Counted from the stretch's first letter, positions 10,351 to 22,915 are shown. The stretch is DNA of 64,000 nt from Eretmocerus hayati (GCA_029851415.1 CM056743.1:15058727-15122726), one strand, 5' to 3'. Translations and numbers: made by a program. The notes: a model not told the origin generated them from the letters alone.

Positions 10351-11057
10351 ACCACCAACGGGATTGTTGTGGAAATTGTTCCTATTAGGGCCCTTAACTC
10401 TCATTTCTGATAAAAATCAAAATCAGCGCTTGGGACGTTTTCTACAAAAGTCTTGTTATTTATCCTCTTTCCAATCTTTCCCCTCCAATAACTTGAAAAA
10501 TACTTACTTTACCGAAAAATGTGTACGAGCATTTCTCGTAGATCTTGAAAAACTGCATGAAACAAGTTCACATACTTGAGTCCATAAAATGCAAAATCTT
10601 CGAGATATTCTAGAACTTTCATTTCGTGATCACAATTTTTTCGAAAAATCTCAATTCTGTGGCTCTAAACGAGCTCATTTCATTGGAAATTGTGTATAAT
10701 ATTCATCGTAGTGTATGGGTGGGCATCAGAAACGGTCTGAATTGAGATATTTCGAAAAATTTGTGATTACAAACTGAAAATTCTAGAATTTTCGAACGAA
10801 GCGCGTTTCATGGATTCAAGTACATAAACATTTTTCTCGCAGTTTTCTAAGATCTACTAAAGATGCCTCTACACGTTTTTCGTTAAAGTGAGTCCTCTAG
10901 CCTTGAGTTATTGGAGGGGGAAGATTGGAAAGAGGATGAAAAACACGTTTTTCGGACTTTTATATAAATAAACTGCTCAAGTGCCGATTTTAATTCTTAT
11001 CAGAAAATATGGTCCAAGGGCCCTGGAAACATACCTCACAACAATCCCGTTGGTGGT
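10351..11057. mobile_element. 707-bp palindromic element with long terminal inverted repeats
   Basis: The ends are accaccaacggg (10351-10362) and cccgttggtggt (11046-11057), and inverted similarity continues inward to the middle near 10700. For example, the patch at 10470 reading tcctctttccaatctttccc pairs with ggaagattggaaagagga near 10919, and gggccctt near 10388 pairs with aagggccc near 11016. No ORF is supported. It is inserted in the right arm of the older hairpin element. No target duplication could be fixed. Confidence 0.75.
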
Positions 11058-11090
11058 CGTCAGCAGAATATAAACGTATTTCAAGAGCAC

Positions 11091-13554
11091 GGCGTGGAGA
11101 CTAGGCTAACGATAAAAATACGAGCATCGGTATCAGAAAAAAGAGTCGTGTCAGGAAATGTCATAGACTTTTTCACTGAACTATGTCCAAAAGCTCGAGC
11201 CTTATCTGATGATACTTGTACCTTTTGTTGGTAGTGATGGTCCAGTTGAAACATCGAAATTCCTGATGACTGCGATTTTGTACATCGATACAACGCTTGC
11301 ATTGATGGATTTATTTTCGACTGATGTCGGTTCGGTGGTCTGTGTACTCGAATGTCGAATTATCTTTGTTGTACATGATCCTCGAACTTTTGGTATGTAC
11401 ATACATGACATATACATCGGTAGAGAATTCGATGTATGCAAAATCTAGGCCAATCGAAGAGATGTTGCAGAAATAGATGAAAAAAATTCACCGAAAACGT
11501 TGTTGGAATCGACAAAAAAATTTCGTTCACGCTAAAATACGATTGTAGAGAAATCGTTGATAGGGGGAGGTGGTGCGTTGATTGATGCATGCATGTGTTC
11601 AATTTTGTTCTGAGTTATTTGATACACGATTCAAATCTTTTTCGGGGTTTCACTTTTTTTAAATGATTTGCTACCAGTTACAGATCATTCAATTTTTTGA
11701 GAAACAAGACTCTTCTGGTAGCGCGATAAAAGATAGAAAAGTTAGGGAAGACCAATTCATTCTTATCTAAAAAATAATCTAAAAAATAATAAGCGAGTCT
11801 GGCGAAAATTGGGCGGTGAAATTACTAGGAGCTTCACAATCAATTAGAACAGGAATTGCGACAGAAGCGCAATGAAATTCGGTAACCCTAAACACTTCGA
11901 ATAAGATGAGAAGTTCTGGCTCATTTACTTGCGGTGTTGCTAGAAGTAAAAAGAGCAGAGAGAGATGAATGTCTCTTTTGTTCGTTCAATGATAGCTTAC
12001 ATTAGGGAACATTAATTACGGTGATAATAGTGCGAGATTAAAATTATAAGATTACAATTTGAAGCTTTCAAATTACGGGGTAGCTTTAACAGCACAAGAC
12101 TATCTTACATTAGAAAGGTGATAATTGATCGATAGTCCAAGATTTATTAGCAATGTCTGATTCGAGATAAATTGCATGGTCATTTCTTGAAGCGGTTTTT
12201 TTATCATCTCCAATATTATGATAATACATAAAAGACAAGGTCAACTAGCTTCCTCTGGGCAAGATTGAGTTTGTTATCCTTTAGAATTTTCAAAAAATGA
12301 TGGCCCAAGTGATAGCTGCCAAGGTGAAAAAAGTTGTCAAATTTTATAAATTGCCAACTGAAAAATGACGATAACCGGCTCCGATTCAAAATTTATATCA
12401 ATCTGTCAAAGATTCTGATTGAAATGTGTCATACGCGTGCACAAAAACTATGGCTTCTTTGTAGGAGTCATCGTTGAATGCGGGTATGTAATTCGTTCCA
12501 GGCATCAGTTTGGAAGGGAAGTAGTTCTTTAGTTTCATGAATACTTATTAATTTCTGCACGAATCTATAGCATCGGAAAAATTTCCAGGACATCTATTAC
12601 AAGCTCAGCAGTCCATTGTTACATTTCACTTTACGATACAATGTTGATGTTTCAAACCAAAACCAACCAATCAAATCCATTCGATTTATCGTAATGTTTC
12701 CCATGATACGAATTCCCGGTAGACTAATACAGAAATTTCCCTAAGTGTATCACAAAGCTCTAAGAAAAATTCTTGGTTTCGCATATCTCGAGCTAGACAC
12801 TCTTGGATTCCTCTATCTTTTATGTGTCGAGGTATCCCCATGAATTTTGAAAGCTAAAAGTGTAGCCCAGGTTGTGATGAAATATGTTAATGCACGCTTG
12901 GTTCTCTGCGTCTTTACACTCGTATCTTTAAGGGTGGCTCAAGCGTGAAAATTTTACATCCGCTTATTTCAACTCTCCAACTCAGTAGACATTTGTCCTC
13001 TTTGCACGTATAGTGCTGCTCGTAGTGCTGTCTTTTCTTACAATCCGACATGATTCAAGAGGATAGAATCTGATTCATAAATTATCAAGGGTTGAGAAGA
13101 TTAGAGATGGTCACAGCATGATTTATTACATTTTGGCTGATGCATTTCAACGATTATATTTCAACCGATGATGTTTGAAGAGAGATTGTTTCTAGAACAT
13201 TCATAATGTTTCAGACCATGGGATATCTTGTTCTGATAAAAAATTGAAATCATTCTCATGTCCAATATTTTACAAACTATCAAATTCATAGTCTTGGATA
13301 ACACAAACCAACAAAAGAAGTCCATTGATCATAAAAGGTGGAAATTCATTACTGACGTCTTTTGAGCTGCTCAAGACGAATCTGGAATCAGATAATAACA
13401 CCTTTCCATGGGCTCTTTCGAGTTATAGACATATTCATGGGTTACAAAAGTACGCGAGTATGTATAAGTATTTGCGGTTTCGAGGCAATTTGAGTCCCTT
13501 TACAGCAAATTAAGGGTAGGATAATTCTTGCTATCAAATTTTTGGTCGAAAACA
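11091..13554. other. Non-coding stretch, nothing recognised
   Basis: Only short ORFs without recognisable domains. It is AT-rich with scattered homopolymer runs. No gene or RNA could be supported. Confidence 0.4.
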
Positions 13555-13582
13555 TTTTTTTTTTTTTTTTTTTTTTTTTTTT
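13555..13582. repeat. 28-bp poly(T) tract
   Basis: An uninterrupted T run. It could be the poly(A) end of a minus-strand retroposed sequence, but no flanking duplication or source was recognised. Confidence 0.8.
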
Positions 13583-13899
13583 GACGTACTTTCTGCGAAT
13601 TTTCAGCCAGAGATAAGAGGCAGAGCGAAAATCACTGAGAAACCACTAAAATTATAAAGCATCTATACGTTGATAGTGAGAGCGATATGAGTGATTTTTC
13701 GCTCGCGTTATATTACAGCTTACCGTATATAGCATCACTGAAAATTCTCAAAAAATATGGTTTTAGACGTAAAATTTGATGGCAAAACCGCTCTTGATTT
13801 TACTGTAGAAGGTTTTAATTCATTGCCTCTTAATCACAGAAACCCATATTCGGGTACTTTTGTACCCAATAGTTATGGTCATAACTCGAAATCGAAAAG

Positions 13900-14183
13900 G
13901 AAAACATGCTGTTCTGAGTTCGGATGCCCACCCTTCTTTGTGGGACTATGTTATTCAAAAATTGATCTTGAAATCTCATTTTTTGTCTGCTTTGTAAATC
14001 ATTTACACAGTCATGCTTCAAAATGGCTCATAAAAAAGTATAAATACAAATTTTAATGCAATTTAGACCACTGAATCCGAATCCGTTCTCCAGATTAATC
14101 TGATGTGTAATTCTGGAAACAATTTCAGATTCAGCAAATTAAACTGCATTGAATGTACGGGTCAGGCCTACAGGACTGGAGAT
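13900..14183. repeat. 284-bp interspersed repeat, copy 1
   Basis: Imperfect reverse complement of 15157-15442. Shared blocks include tgctgttctgag(t/c)tcggatgcccac, gtctgctttgtaaat and gtcaggcctacaggactgg. No coding potential, and no clear tRNA-type A/B boxes were seen. Confidence 0.75.
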
Positions 14184-14980
14184 TTATGAACATACATCGA
14201 GACCTTTCATTTTGAACAACTCTCTAACAGGGATACCTGATGCCGGACGATTTTCGGGCGACCGGACAAGTTTCTATCTTCTCCCATATATTCCGTCAAC
14301 CTCTCTATAAGAGGAACACTCTTTAGCGACGGACACGGACGCTGGAATATCAATGATTTTGAGTTCTGCACGTGTACAAGCACCTGTCTAACCTAGCAGG
14401 GAATCGATCGAATTCTCTTTTATGATGATGTAACTTCCTGGAAATTGGTTCCACTGTACATAAATTTCTGCTATCATGGACATCTTTTACGATTTTTGAA
14501 GATCGACTTCGACTACCACAATGTCGAGAGACTGGATGACAACGACCAGGGTAATTTACAAGAACGTGATTATACAGATATGATTCTTTTTCATGATCAA
14601 GCTTTGAAAAGTCTGCGTCAAAGCCCGAGTTTTTTCTCAAAGAGGGTGACGTGGAATCAACAAATAATCTAATGGTTTTTGATCATGAGCAGCGAGAAGA
14701 AAATTTCACAAGTTGAGTGTACAGAGCCGACGGTTATTGAAGACTCTTTCGTTTGTGAGGATCAAAAATCATGTCTACTGTATTATCATTTTCCTCGCGT
14801 GGGTTTTCATTTGATAACTTTAGATTCATGACTATCATATTCGTATTCATTGAAAACTGACATTACTCGATCATTCTTTTATTTTCATCATTTCATTGAA
14901 TGATTGCGTTTTCATTATTGATGAATTTTATCAGTACACAAAGTGCTGGATTCCCCGCTACATTCGTTATGATTTTCGCA

Positions 14981-15145
14981 CTCAGGCTGCCTTTCCATGG
15001 GACAAATATTTTGCCGGAATCAGCCCGCGAGATTTGAAAACCCCTAACCTAACAATGAGTGCGAGAGAGATGGCACGACTTTGGTGTCTCTCTCTTACAC
15101 ATTGAGAGGATACCCGCGCCATCTGCCATGGAAAGGCAGCCTCAG
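14981..15145. repeat. Small 165-bp inverted-repeat element
   Basis: Terminal repeats of 20 bp, ct(c/g)aggctgcctttccatgg at 14981-15000 and the complement at 15126-15145, with a non-coding centre. This is a MITE-like structure. No target duplication was established. Confidence 0.55.
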
Positions 15146-15156
15146 CCTCGAGGCTT

Positions 15157-15442
15157 ATTTCCAGTCCTGTAGACCTGACCCACGCATTTAATGCAGTTTA
15201 ATTTGCTGAATCTGAATCCGTTTCCAGAATTACACATTAGATCAATCTGGAAAACGGGTTCGGATTCAGTGGTCTAAATTGCAGTAAAATTTGTATGTAC
15301 TTTTTTTTATGAGTCATTTTGAAGCACGACTGTGTAAAAGATTTACAAAGCAGACAAAAAAAATGATATTTCAAGATCAATTTTCGAAACACACAGGCCC
15401 ACAAAGAAGTGTGGGCATCCGAGCTCAGAACAGCACGTTTTG
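15157..15442. mobile_element. 286-bp interspersed repeat, copy 2, with 10-bp target duplication
   Basis: Opposite orientation to 13900-14183. It is flanked by the direct repeat ctcgaggctt at 15147-15156 and 15443-15452, which looks like a target site duplication of retroposon length. The element has no terminal inverted repeats. This would suit a SINE-like element, but no pol III promoter boxes or tail could be recognised. Confidence 0.65.
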
Positions 15443-15452
15443 CTCGAGGCTT

Positions 15453-16483
15453 GGGGAGCTCCCTAAGCGGGACACTTCTCTAGGGCGGACACTTTTTCAG
15501 CGACCACAGCTGTCTGCGTTAGAGAAGTTTTACAGTGCTTAACCCGAAATCGTGGATTGAGATTGAAACTTGAAAATATTATGCACAGAATTAATTTCTA
15601 TCTAGCATAACAAAATCCATAGACTGCTTGGTTTACATTTCCAATCAAAGCCGAATTCCCCCAAAAATCGAGAGAATGTCTATAAAATTTGAATCAGAGT
15701 ACGTCGTTCTTGCTCGTAACTAATCATGGTTCACGAGATGAACACTCATCTTTGAAATAACAACGCAATTCAATCTTTTCATCATGGCAACAAAATTCTT
15801 TCATCAAAGTCCTTAACAATGATATCCCAAGATCAAAAATGGTAAAATACGAAATAAATTCATGTCTAGTTGCTCAAATCACTCATAATTTTTTTACTGG
15901 CCCAGTTGAATTAGATGGAGTGTGGACACTGTCTTGGTCCCGATAAGCGATCAAGCCTCAGGAGACAGGATATAAGTTATAGTGGTTAAAGGGAAGTAGG
16001 GGGTCTCAGTTTGCTTCTCGCCATCACAAGGATCCATTGTAAGTGGGGCGTATAATGCTACAATATCCCACCAGCAGCGGTGACATAATGTAAAATCATA
16101 GCATGCCAAGATACCAGAGACCTATATTCAAGGTTGTAGTAGTATATAGTGAGTAGAGATGGTATAGTATGGGAAGCCAAGGGCTTTATGAACTAACGTG
16201 GAGCCCTATACTGGGCAAACGATAAGGGCTAATTAATCTGGATATGCAGGATGGTGCATTGCACGATTAATCAGATTTGAAACCGCTTATGATCCTCTAA
16301 CTCGCCAATTATAGTAAGATCTTATTTGAGAATTGATGTATGCATCAAGACATTGAAACTTCGAGTTTGATTGTAGCTAAAATCACCTTCAGTAGATCAC
16401 TCGTAACATGAAAAATTGGTCATCTAATATGTCCGGTGGGCGATATTTCATTGAATGAGAATTTTTCTTTCATGAATTCGCAA
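15453..16483. other. Non-coding; possible repeat fragments
   Basis: Near 15460-15520 a 16-17-bp motif with gcgg(g/a)cac repeats imperfectly, and a related motif is seen near 14300-14340. The stretch 15935-16290 is less AT-rich and has a repetitive-element look (cgataagcgatcaagcc, gggcaaacgataagggc), but it was not identified. No gene was recognised. Confidence 0.35.
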
Positions 16484-16487
16484 TATA

Positions 16488-17408
16488 TGGGTGATTCTGA
16501 GATAACTTATGCATTTGATGTCCTGGCCTCGCATTCATATTAAATGACCAAATCTAGTGTATTATATTGAAAAGAAGATGTCCCAATAGTTCCGGGAGCG
16601 GATATAAGTTTAATGTGGACCTGAGCTTACCAAAAGTGGTCAAAATGTCCTTACCGTGTATGTCCTAAACTGGAGTTGCACATTTTAATCGAGTACTTTA
16701 CCGAGATATTCGTTCAATCTCGGTTCCGTACCACTCAAACATCGAAGTTGGGTTATGAAAAGGTGATATTATGTACAAATCGAGTATCAAGTCTCGCTTC
16801 AAAATAGTCAAAACACAGCCGACATTCTGTCCTGGAATTTTGCAAATTTTTCGAATGCTTCTCGAAAATTCGACTCCGGGTCAGCGAATCGCTTCAAACG
16901 GCTCTATAACGGTGGTAATTGATTCTTAATACCCCAAAAAACGAAATCCTACCACCAGCGGAATGATTAATTACGTGAACATCTTTCCCACGCGATGATT
17001 TCCGGACAATTTTTCCGTTGCAAAATAAGAATTTTCCTTACCGTGCTCACCGGCTCTCGAACACTATGCAACGTCAAGGTCCAGAAATTTTTTTACAGTC
17101 TACTCTCACCGTAAAAATAGGCCATGTATTCGGAAAAAACGATCCGTTTCGATTTACGCCTTTGAGATCACTTTCTATGCCAAAATGTCCTTACCGTGAC
17201 AAAAATATATCAAAAATTGCTCATATCTTTCACACAGATTGACTAACGGTCATGCCAGTCTGGGAATTGTTTTTGGATGCCAGATTAATTGAAAAACACC
17301 TATGAGCAGTCAGATTGCGGCTATATTTCAACTAGTCAATTTTTTGTCCAAATCCCGACCCCCGCCGTTTCTGCCCTCGAAATACCTGAGTTATCTCATA
17401 ATCACCCA
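16488..17408. mobile_element. Short-TIR DNA element, about 920 bp, TATA (or TA) target duplication
   Basis: Terminal inverted repeats are TGGGTGATTCTGAGATAACT (from 16488) and its near-complement ending at 17408, with one mismatch over about 20 bp. Both ends abut tata (16484-16487 and 17409-17412), consistent with a TA or TATA duplication. The inside repeats the phrase aaaatgtccttaccgtg (near 16644 and 17176) and shows no transposase. It is probably a non-autonomous Tc1/mariner-type or related element. Confidence 0.6.
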
Positions 17409-17412
17409 TATA

Positions 17413-18367
17413 CCGATGATTTACTAGCAAAATTTTACTTAAAAAATTCGAGATGGAAGTAGATTTACAGAACTTTGAGGACTTTACTCGCGGGAATTGC
17501 CAATTGGCAAGGTGTAGAAGTATATTCGAGGAGAGGGGAAAAAATTGATCAGGCCACATGAATAATTACGAATCATATCAAATACTTGGATAAGCTTTTG
17601 CGATTTATCTTCATCGGCACAGTTTTTCTGATATATGACATAGCTAGATATTAAATGTTCTCCGATATTGAACTATGTAAGTACCTTTAATAACCCCTCC
17701 TATAATTTAAGGTAAAGTGTGAGGAAATTCTGATGTGATTGAAAGAAATGAGATGTGAATACAGAAAATTTTTGGACTCCACAGTGATGTTGATTTAGCA
17801 GAGCCGGCTCTTCAAGGGAACTGGAGGAATCTGTCTAGATACTTACCGACAACTTTATTTGAAATTTCGATTACGATGTGACTTAGGGAGCGTACACACA
17901 CTACGTGTCCGATGGGGGGGGGGGGAGGTCCGAGGCATTCATCATAAAAAATCACGTTGGAGGATGCTAGAGGGGTCTGATCAATCACTACGTGCCCGAA
18001 ACATTTGAACAAATTCGACCTTTCTAATCGCAAGAGAGAGACTGCATCGTTATCCAAAGCTCTATATGGGAAAGTCATAGATGTATCACCGGGTGTTTTA
18101 CTGGGCGCTACCTCGATGCTTCTTGCGAATGTTATTTCACCATTCAGGTAGTACATTGTGCATGTCAACGGTGATTTTTCTCGTGATCTAAGTATTACCC
18201 ATGATTTTCATTGCTATCCTATGCAAATCACACGGAATATTTTAATCCATACTATGTGTGAGGAATATTGATAATTATTAATAATGAGTGAAATTGTTCA
18301 ATCAAAGCTGTTGATGCATCAAAAAACCCGAAAAAATTCACCAAATTTATTTCCATTAGATGAATTA
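17413..18367. other. Non-coding stretch, nothing firm
   Basis: A minus-strand ORF of 118 codons (17812-18168) spans a G10 run and shows no domain, so it is not called a gene. Nothing else is supported. Confidence 0.4.
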
Positions 18368-18669
18368 CACCGGCACACAAAATAAAAAAAAGTATCTGTC
18401 CTTTTGACCAGACCTACTGTTCTTCATGTATTTTGGCACGCTGAATCCGAATCCGAGGTCGGTTTGGCCCGACTACTTCTTGTTTTCGAGAAAATCGTGC
18501 TATTCTGCGCTATTTCCACGATTTTCATCGAATTTTTCACGATTTTCTCGAAAACAAGAGGTAGTCGGGCCAAACCGACCTCGGATTTGGATTCAGCGTG
18601 CCAAAATACATGAAGGAAAGTGGGTCTGGTCAAAAGTACAGATACTATTTTTTATTTTGTGTGCCGGTG
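18368..18669. mobile_element. 302-bp near-perfect hairpin MITE, TTA target duplication
   Basis: The ends are CACCGGCACAC and GTGTGCCGGTG, and the arms pair almost along their whole length to a short centre near 18520. Both sides carry tta (18365-18367 and 18670-18672). A 3-bp TWA duplication is typical of PIF/Harbinger-type elements. Mirror-image ORFs of 69 codons on both strands are a by-product of the palindrome. Confidence 0.75.
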
Positions 18670-18672
18670 TTA

Positions 18673-21600
18673 TATATTTTTTAAATTCTCTGATAGGTCA
18701 ATTGCTTAAAAATCTCAAAAATTGGTAAATTTAGACAAACGAGCGTTGCGTGTCTGGAAAATTTTTGGTCGGAGCATCCAGGTATTTGTAGTTTTAGGTG
18801 CCCCCTCGCTTTTAGGAATAATTCCCTTTTCGACAGTATTACCAATCATCGCACTGCTTTTATTTGTTAGCGACCTCTAAAGTGACGAAGTATTATTCAT
18901 TAATTTTTGTCTAGAAAGAATACTTTCTCTTCAAGGAAGCTAAAGGAAGGTCAGTTGTACGTTTACGACGGAGTTCAGGGAGGAGGAATCAGTCGCTGAT
19001 CACGACTGATCACGAGGGGAGGGGGATAAAAAAAGATCGGTTTTGGGTCACTTTGTATGTGCACGCTCCTTGCTTAGTGATCGAGATTTTGATCGTTTTT
19101 ACACATAAGAAGAGTTCCTGATGCTCAAAACCACTTGCGAGAAGGTTATCCAGCACGCTATTCCCATATGATTTATCTCAGTTTAAGTGCCGACAAGAAC
19201 AATTCAAAGTACACAGAGCCCGTTGAATATAAAGTTGAATCTCGTATGATTTGATCATAAAGTAATTACACCGATGGAAGTAATATTTTTGTCTCCATAA
19301 AAGTTCTGCTGCGCGCAAATAATAGCAATTTTTAGACTGCAGTAGATAAAGACGAGTTTGGTCAGACACGTGAGGCACGCGTCTCGTTACTGTAATGTTT
19401 TCACAATATACCCCGCACATGAAAAGACCGAGAACCAGGTTTGACTTCCTGAATCATAGATACTTCTTGAAAGTATTGAATTTTTGTATCATTTCCATCA
19501 AATCAATGTAATCAGTGGAGACAGAAACATCAGCAAGTAATTTTGAAAGATAAATCATAAAATGCCCAATCGTGCATTGAATATGTCTTTACCCTCAAAG
19601 GAATCCGTGGCTTCTATCGTTGGATGTATCAAACGTTCTGTGACAGACAGCTGACAGGACTGAGTCAATTGCAGTTTCATTTGTGATATTCGAATCATTC
19701 CTCTAATTACAAGGTAATTAATCTAATATTACAGTTATTCCAACTATCAAATGTCACAGTTTATGAGATACGAATTTGATATTAGAGTAATGCACTTTTA
19801 GAATGAATGATGTTACACGTAATGAAATTCCACTGAATCAACACAATCATGAGATTCAGATTATTCATGTACTTCCGCATTTCTGCGAATAAGCAGATGA
19901 TTGCACCGCAAATTTGACGATATTTCGTGAGAATTACTATTGCGCCGAGTTACGTCAAAGAGCTTTTGGCATATATTCGTATTTACTCTCGTGTCAATTT
20001 GAAGTGAAATAATCGTAGGACTACTAATATGATTAAAAAGCTTCACACTGAGCAACTAAATTTGTATAATAATGAGCCAAAGCCAGCCCATCTGCGCACA
20101 TCTGATCACAGAACGAATTGTATCAGATTTCTAACACGGAATAAAAAGTCCAGCTTCAAACGAATCAATTCTTATTGGTAAATTTTTCCTCACTGTCTGA
20201 GTCATTAGCCCGCTCACTAAGAGCCTCTACATATGCTACATATGTAGACATACCCGAAAACCAATTTTTTTGATAACTTTACTTGGACACATCATAAAAT
20301 TCTGAAAAATTTTTTCAAATATCTATGACGATGCCATCAATGTATTCCGACACCAACGATGTCTCTATAATATTTCTATACTTTATAAAAAATGGAAAAA
20401 AATGGAAATTTTTTAAATTGTAATTTTGCCATTTTTCGTAATTTTCTAACTAGTTATTGAATTTTTTCGTGTCAGAAAATTTTTCTGAAACTTGGAAGTG
20501 GGGTCCAAAGTGAGCAGGTTTATTCGTATTTGCCAATAACTTGCGAATAGGATAATCATGATCTGCGATTCATTGTGCGATATGCAATAAAATTACCCTC
20601 TCGGCACTCACCCCATAGGTGAGAAGGAAGAGTAGTATAGCTCCCATAGTAAGTCACCAGTTCACCACCAATGTTAAAAAGCACATGCGCAAGCACACGG
20701 CCACAACACCATTCAACTTCAGCATCGCCGTCACTGTGCACTTTGCTGTAGTGGCGCAAATCGGGCATTAGCCCACTCACGAAGCTCTTCCTATACCCTC
20801 TCTTTGCCTTCCTCTTTCCTCGCACAATTATTTATCGCTTTCTCGCTCACGGAGACAGTAATTTTCACCACGTATAGTACCCCCGGGATACCCATTTATA
20901 CATTTATACATATATGTATATCCATGAAAATATATATGAAGTGGTATATGTTAGGTTATATACCAAAGGAACCCCAATTCCACAGCTATCTGACACTTTT
21001 TCCCATTTTTCCCGTGGGGCTCTTTATCTCCAGGCGGACAAAAGCATTTTTTGATCGTGTATAGTCTACATGTAGTCTAGTAAATGTAGAAATCATAATA
21101 CAAGAAAGATGATGTCACGTTCTGAGGAATCAGATTTTGATATTGAGAGGTACGAGAATGTGGTCTATTATCAGCAAGTTTTCGGATATCGTTAGGGGTA
21201 TATTTATAGGATAGCACGAGTTCGATAGCTCGTTTGATATTTCATGGGATGATCAAAGATCGACTTTGGGATCGATTTGTGGTGAGATACGAAACCGAAT
21301 ACGTGCCGGTCTTCTGTAATCGAAGTTCTTGAGGGAGAAGTGGTTTGATCACGTAGTTGTCTCCTTTGAAACAGTAACAGAGATGCAAAGTTCACCGGAT
21401 ACTAGTTCAGTGCAAATGAACTTTATAGAAATTGCTCTTCGCGGTCATGTTTTTAATTAGTGAGAACGAGCAATCGGTTTGAGAAATTATCAGGAAGATA
21501 TGGGGCAAAAGATCAAGTTTTTCAATCACTTGAAAGCTTCTTCCGAGGAAAATTTAAGTCAAAATAACTGCAAGAAGGTTCGTCTGATGAGCTTCTTCAA

Positions 21601-21720
21601 AGAATGTAAAACAATTTCCCGTAAGAGTATTGGACTGTATTGGTCGGAAAAATATAGTTCGCTTCAATCTTCTTCCTCTAATCTATTAATACATTATTTA
21701 TCATAATGTTAAAGGTGTAC
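18673..21720. other. Non-coding stretch, nothing recognised
   Basis: AT-rich, short ORFs only. The missing 5' exons of the downstream GPCR (TM1-TM3) were searched for by eye here and not found. No RNA gene or clear repeat was identified. Confidence 0.4.
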
Positions 21721-21724
21721 GTGT

Positions 21725-22915
21725 ATCCGTCGGATAGAGTGGGACAAAAAATGGAAATTTTTGAAATATGTTACCCCTGAGCTTACATTTTTTGCCTATT
21801 AACACGTAGATGATACAAAAATTGTTTTGGGACTTTTATAAAGTAATTTAAGAGTGAAGCAAAAGCCCTGAAGTTCTCCAAAAAATGGAGTAAAGATGTC
21901 ATTTTCGCGATATTTTTACAAGTAAATGAACACGTTCGCTGCGGCGGACCCCACCGGTGGGCCCTGCCGCACCTGGGGAAAGATCATCGATTTCGGCCTC
22001 CGCATAGCGAACGTATTAAATACCAGACTCTATAAGTGCCATATGCTTATCAAAAAATGTTCTCTTACGTATTTTGACCTGCTGAAAATGATCTCGGTAG
22101 TTTTCGAAAGCCAGGATAGGTGAAAAATTAGCAATGAGCAAATGATGGCGGGCGATTTTTGCCCTATCTCATGTATGGAGCTGCCAACCTCATGCACGGG
22201 TTTAATCTCACCTGTCATCATCTGCCCATAGCTAACTTTTAATGCATCCTAGCCTTTTGAAACCACCGGAATCGATTCTTGCAGGTAAAAACGTGAGGAC
22301 AAACATAGCACGAAGTGGTTTTTGGTCGACTGAATCGAATTTTATAGAAAGTTATCAAGTTTACAGGAATATGGCATTTTCCGAAAATTGTCTTTTTCCC
22401 ACTCTAATTGGTATTTCGCAATTTACAAAGATCCATTACTTCTGAGGCTTCAGGGTACCTGGTATCTGTTCATACGATCAAAAATACATTTAAAAAACAA
22501 TGTTTGATGAGTGTTTGGCAATACGGCGGGGATAAAGCTTTGCACGCTGTAACTTTGCCTGGAAAATTAACAGTTCGGGCGCTCGGACAGCTGTTCCTCG
22601 CTTCGCTCGGGAAATAAGCCCTCCGCGCCCAGAACGAGCCTGCAAGCGCAGGCAATCATGATTTAACATCATGAGAACTCTGAAACCGCATTTAGATATT
22701 TGGACTCGAAATTTAAGGTTAGAATGATGGGAATGACATTTTTACTCTATTTTCAAAAATACTTAAAAGTTTTCACGCGACCCTGAAATCTCTTTTTAAA
22801 AATCCCAAAAAAGTTTTCCTCTATCCACGTGTAAAATGAAAGAAACATGTCACCCCGGGGGTAACGATTTCCATCAGTTTCCATTTTTCGGCCCACCCTA
22901 CCCATGTAAAACATA
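21725..22915. mobile_element. Diverged element with about 190-bp inverted terminal arms
   Basis: The left arm (about 21725-21910) and the reverse complement of the right arm (about 22725-22915) share a long imperfect match: (g/a)gtggg(a/c)c(a/g)aaaaatggaaa, gttacccc, acacgt(a/g)gat, gggattttt and gagtaaa(g/a)atgtcatt. The 800-bp centre has two GC-rich patches unlike the surroundings (21935-21985 and 22560-22650). No transposase ORF was recognised. It is likely an old non-autonomous DNA element. Confidence 0.5.

Larger units (their letters stand above)
2889..11090. mobile_element. Hairpin (foldback/MITE-like) element split by two later insertions
   Basis: The left arm (2889 to about 3190) is the imperfect reverse complement of a right arm now in three pieces: about 3195-3299, 10228-10350 and 11058-11090. 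Diagnostic matches are gtgctcttgaaatacgttt (2889-2907) against aaacgtatttcaagagcac (11072-11090), and the block aatctcgcttatcgaggtaa near 2998 against its complement near 10255. Removing the LTR element and the palindromic element leaves a near-complete palindrome of roughly 570 bp. No coding capacity is visible. The superfamily is not assigned because the outer ends and any target duplication are unclear. Confidence 0.7.

Noticed and set aside
13555..13582. Poly(T) as the tail of a processed pseudogene
   Set aside because: The adjoining sequence matches no gene I recognise and no target duplication was found.
17812..18168. 118-codon minus-strand ORF
   Set aside because: Crosses a G homopolymer, has no recognisable domain and no splice context.
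18404..18633. Overlapping 69-codon ORFs on both strands with near-identical translations
   Set aside because: They are mirror images created by the hairpin element at 18368-18669, not genes.
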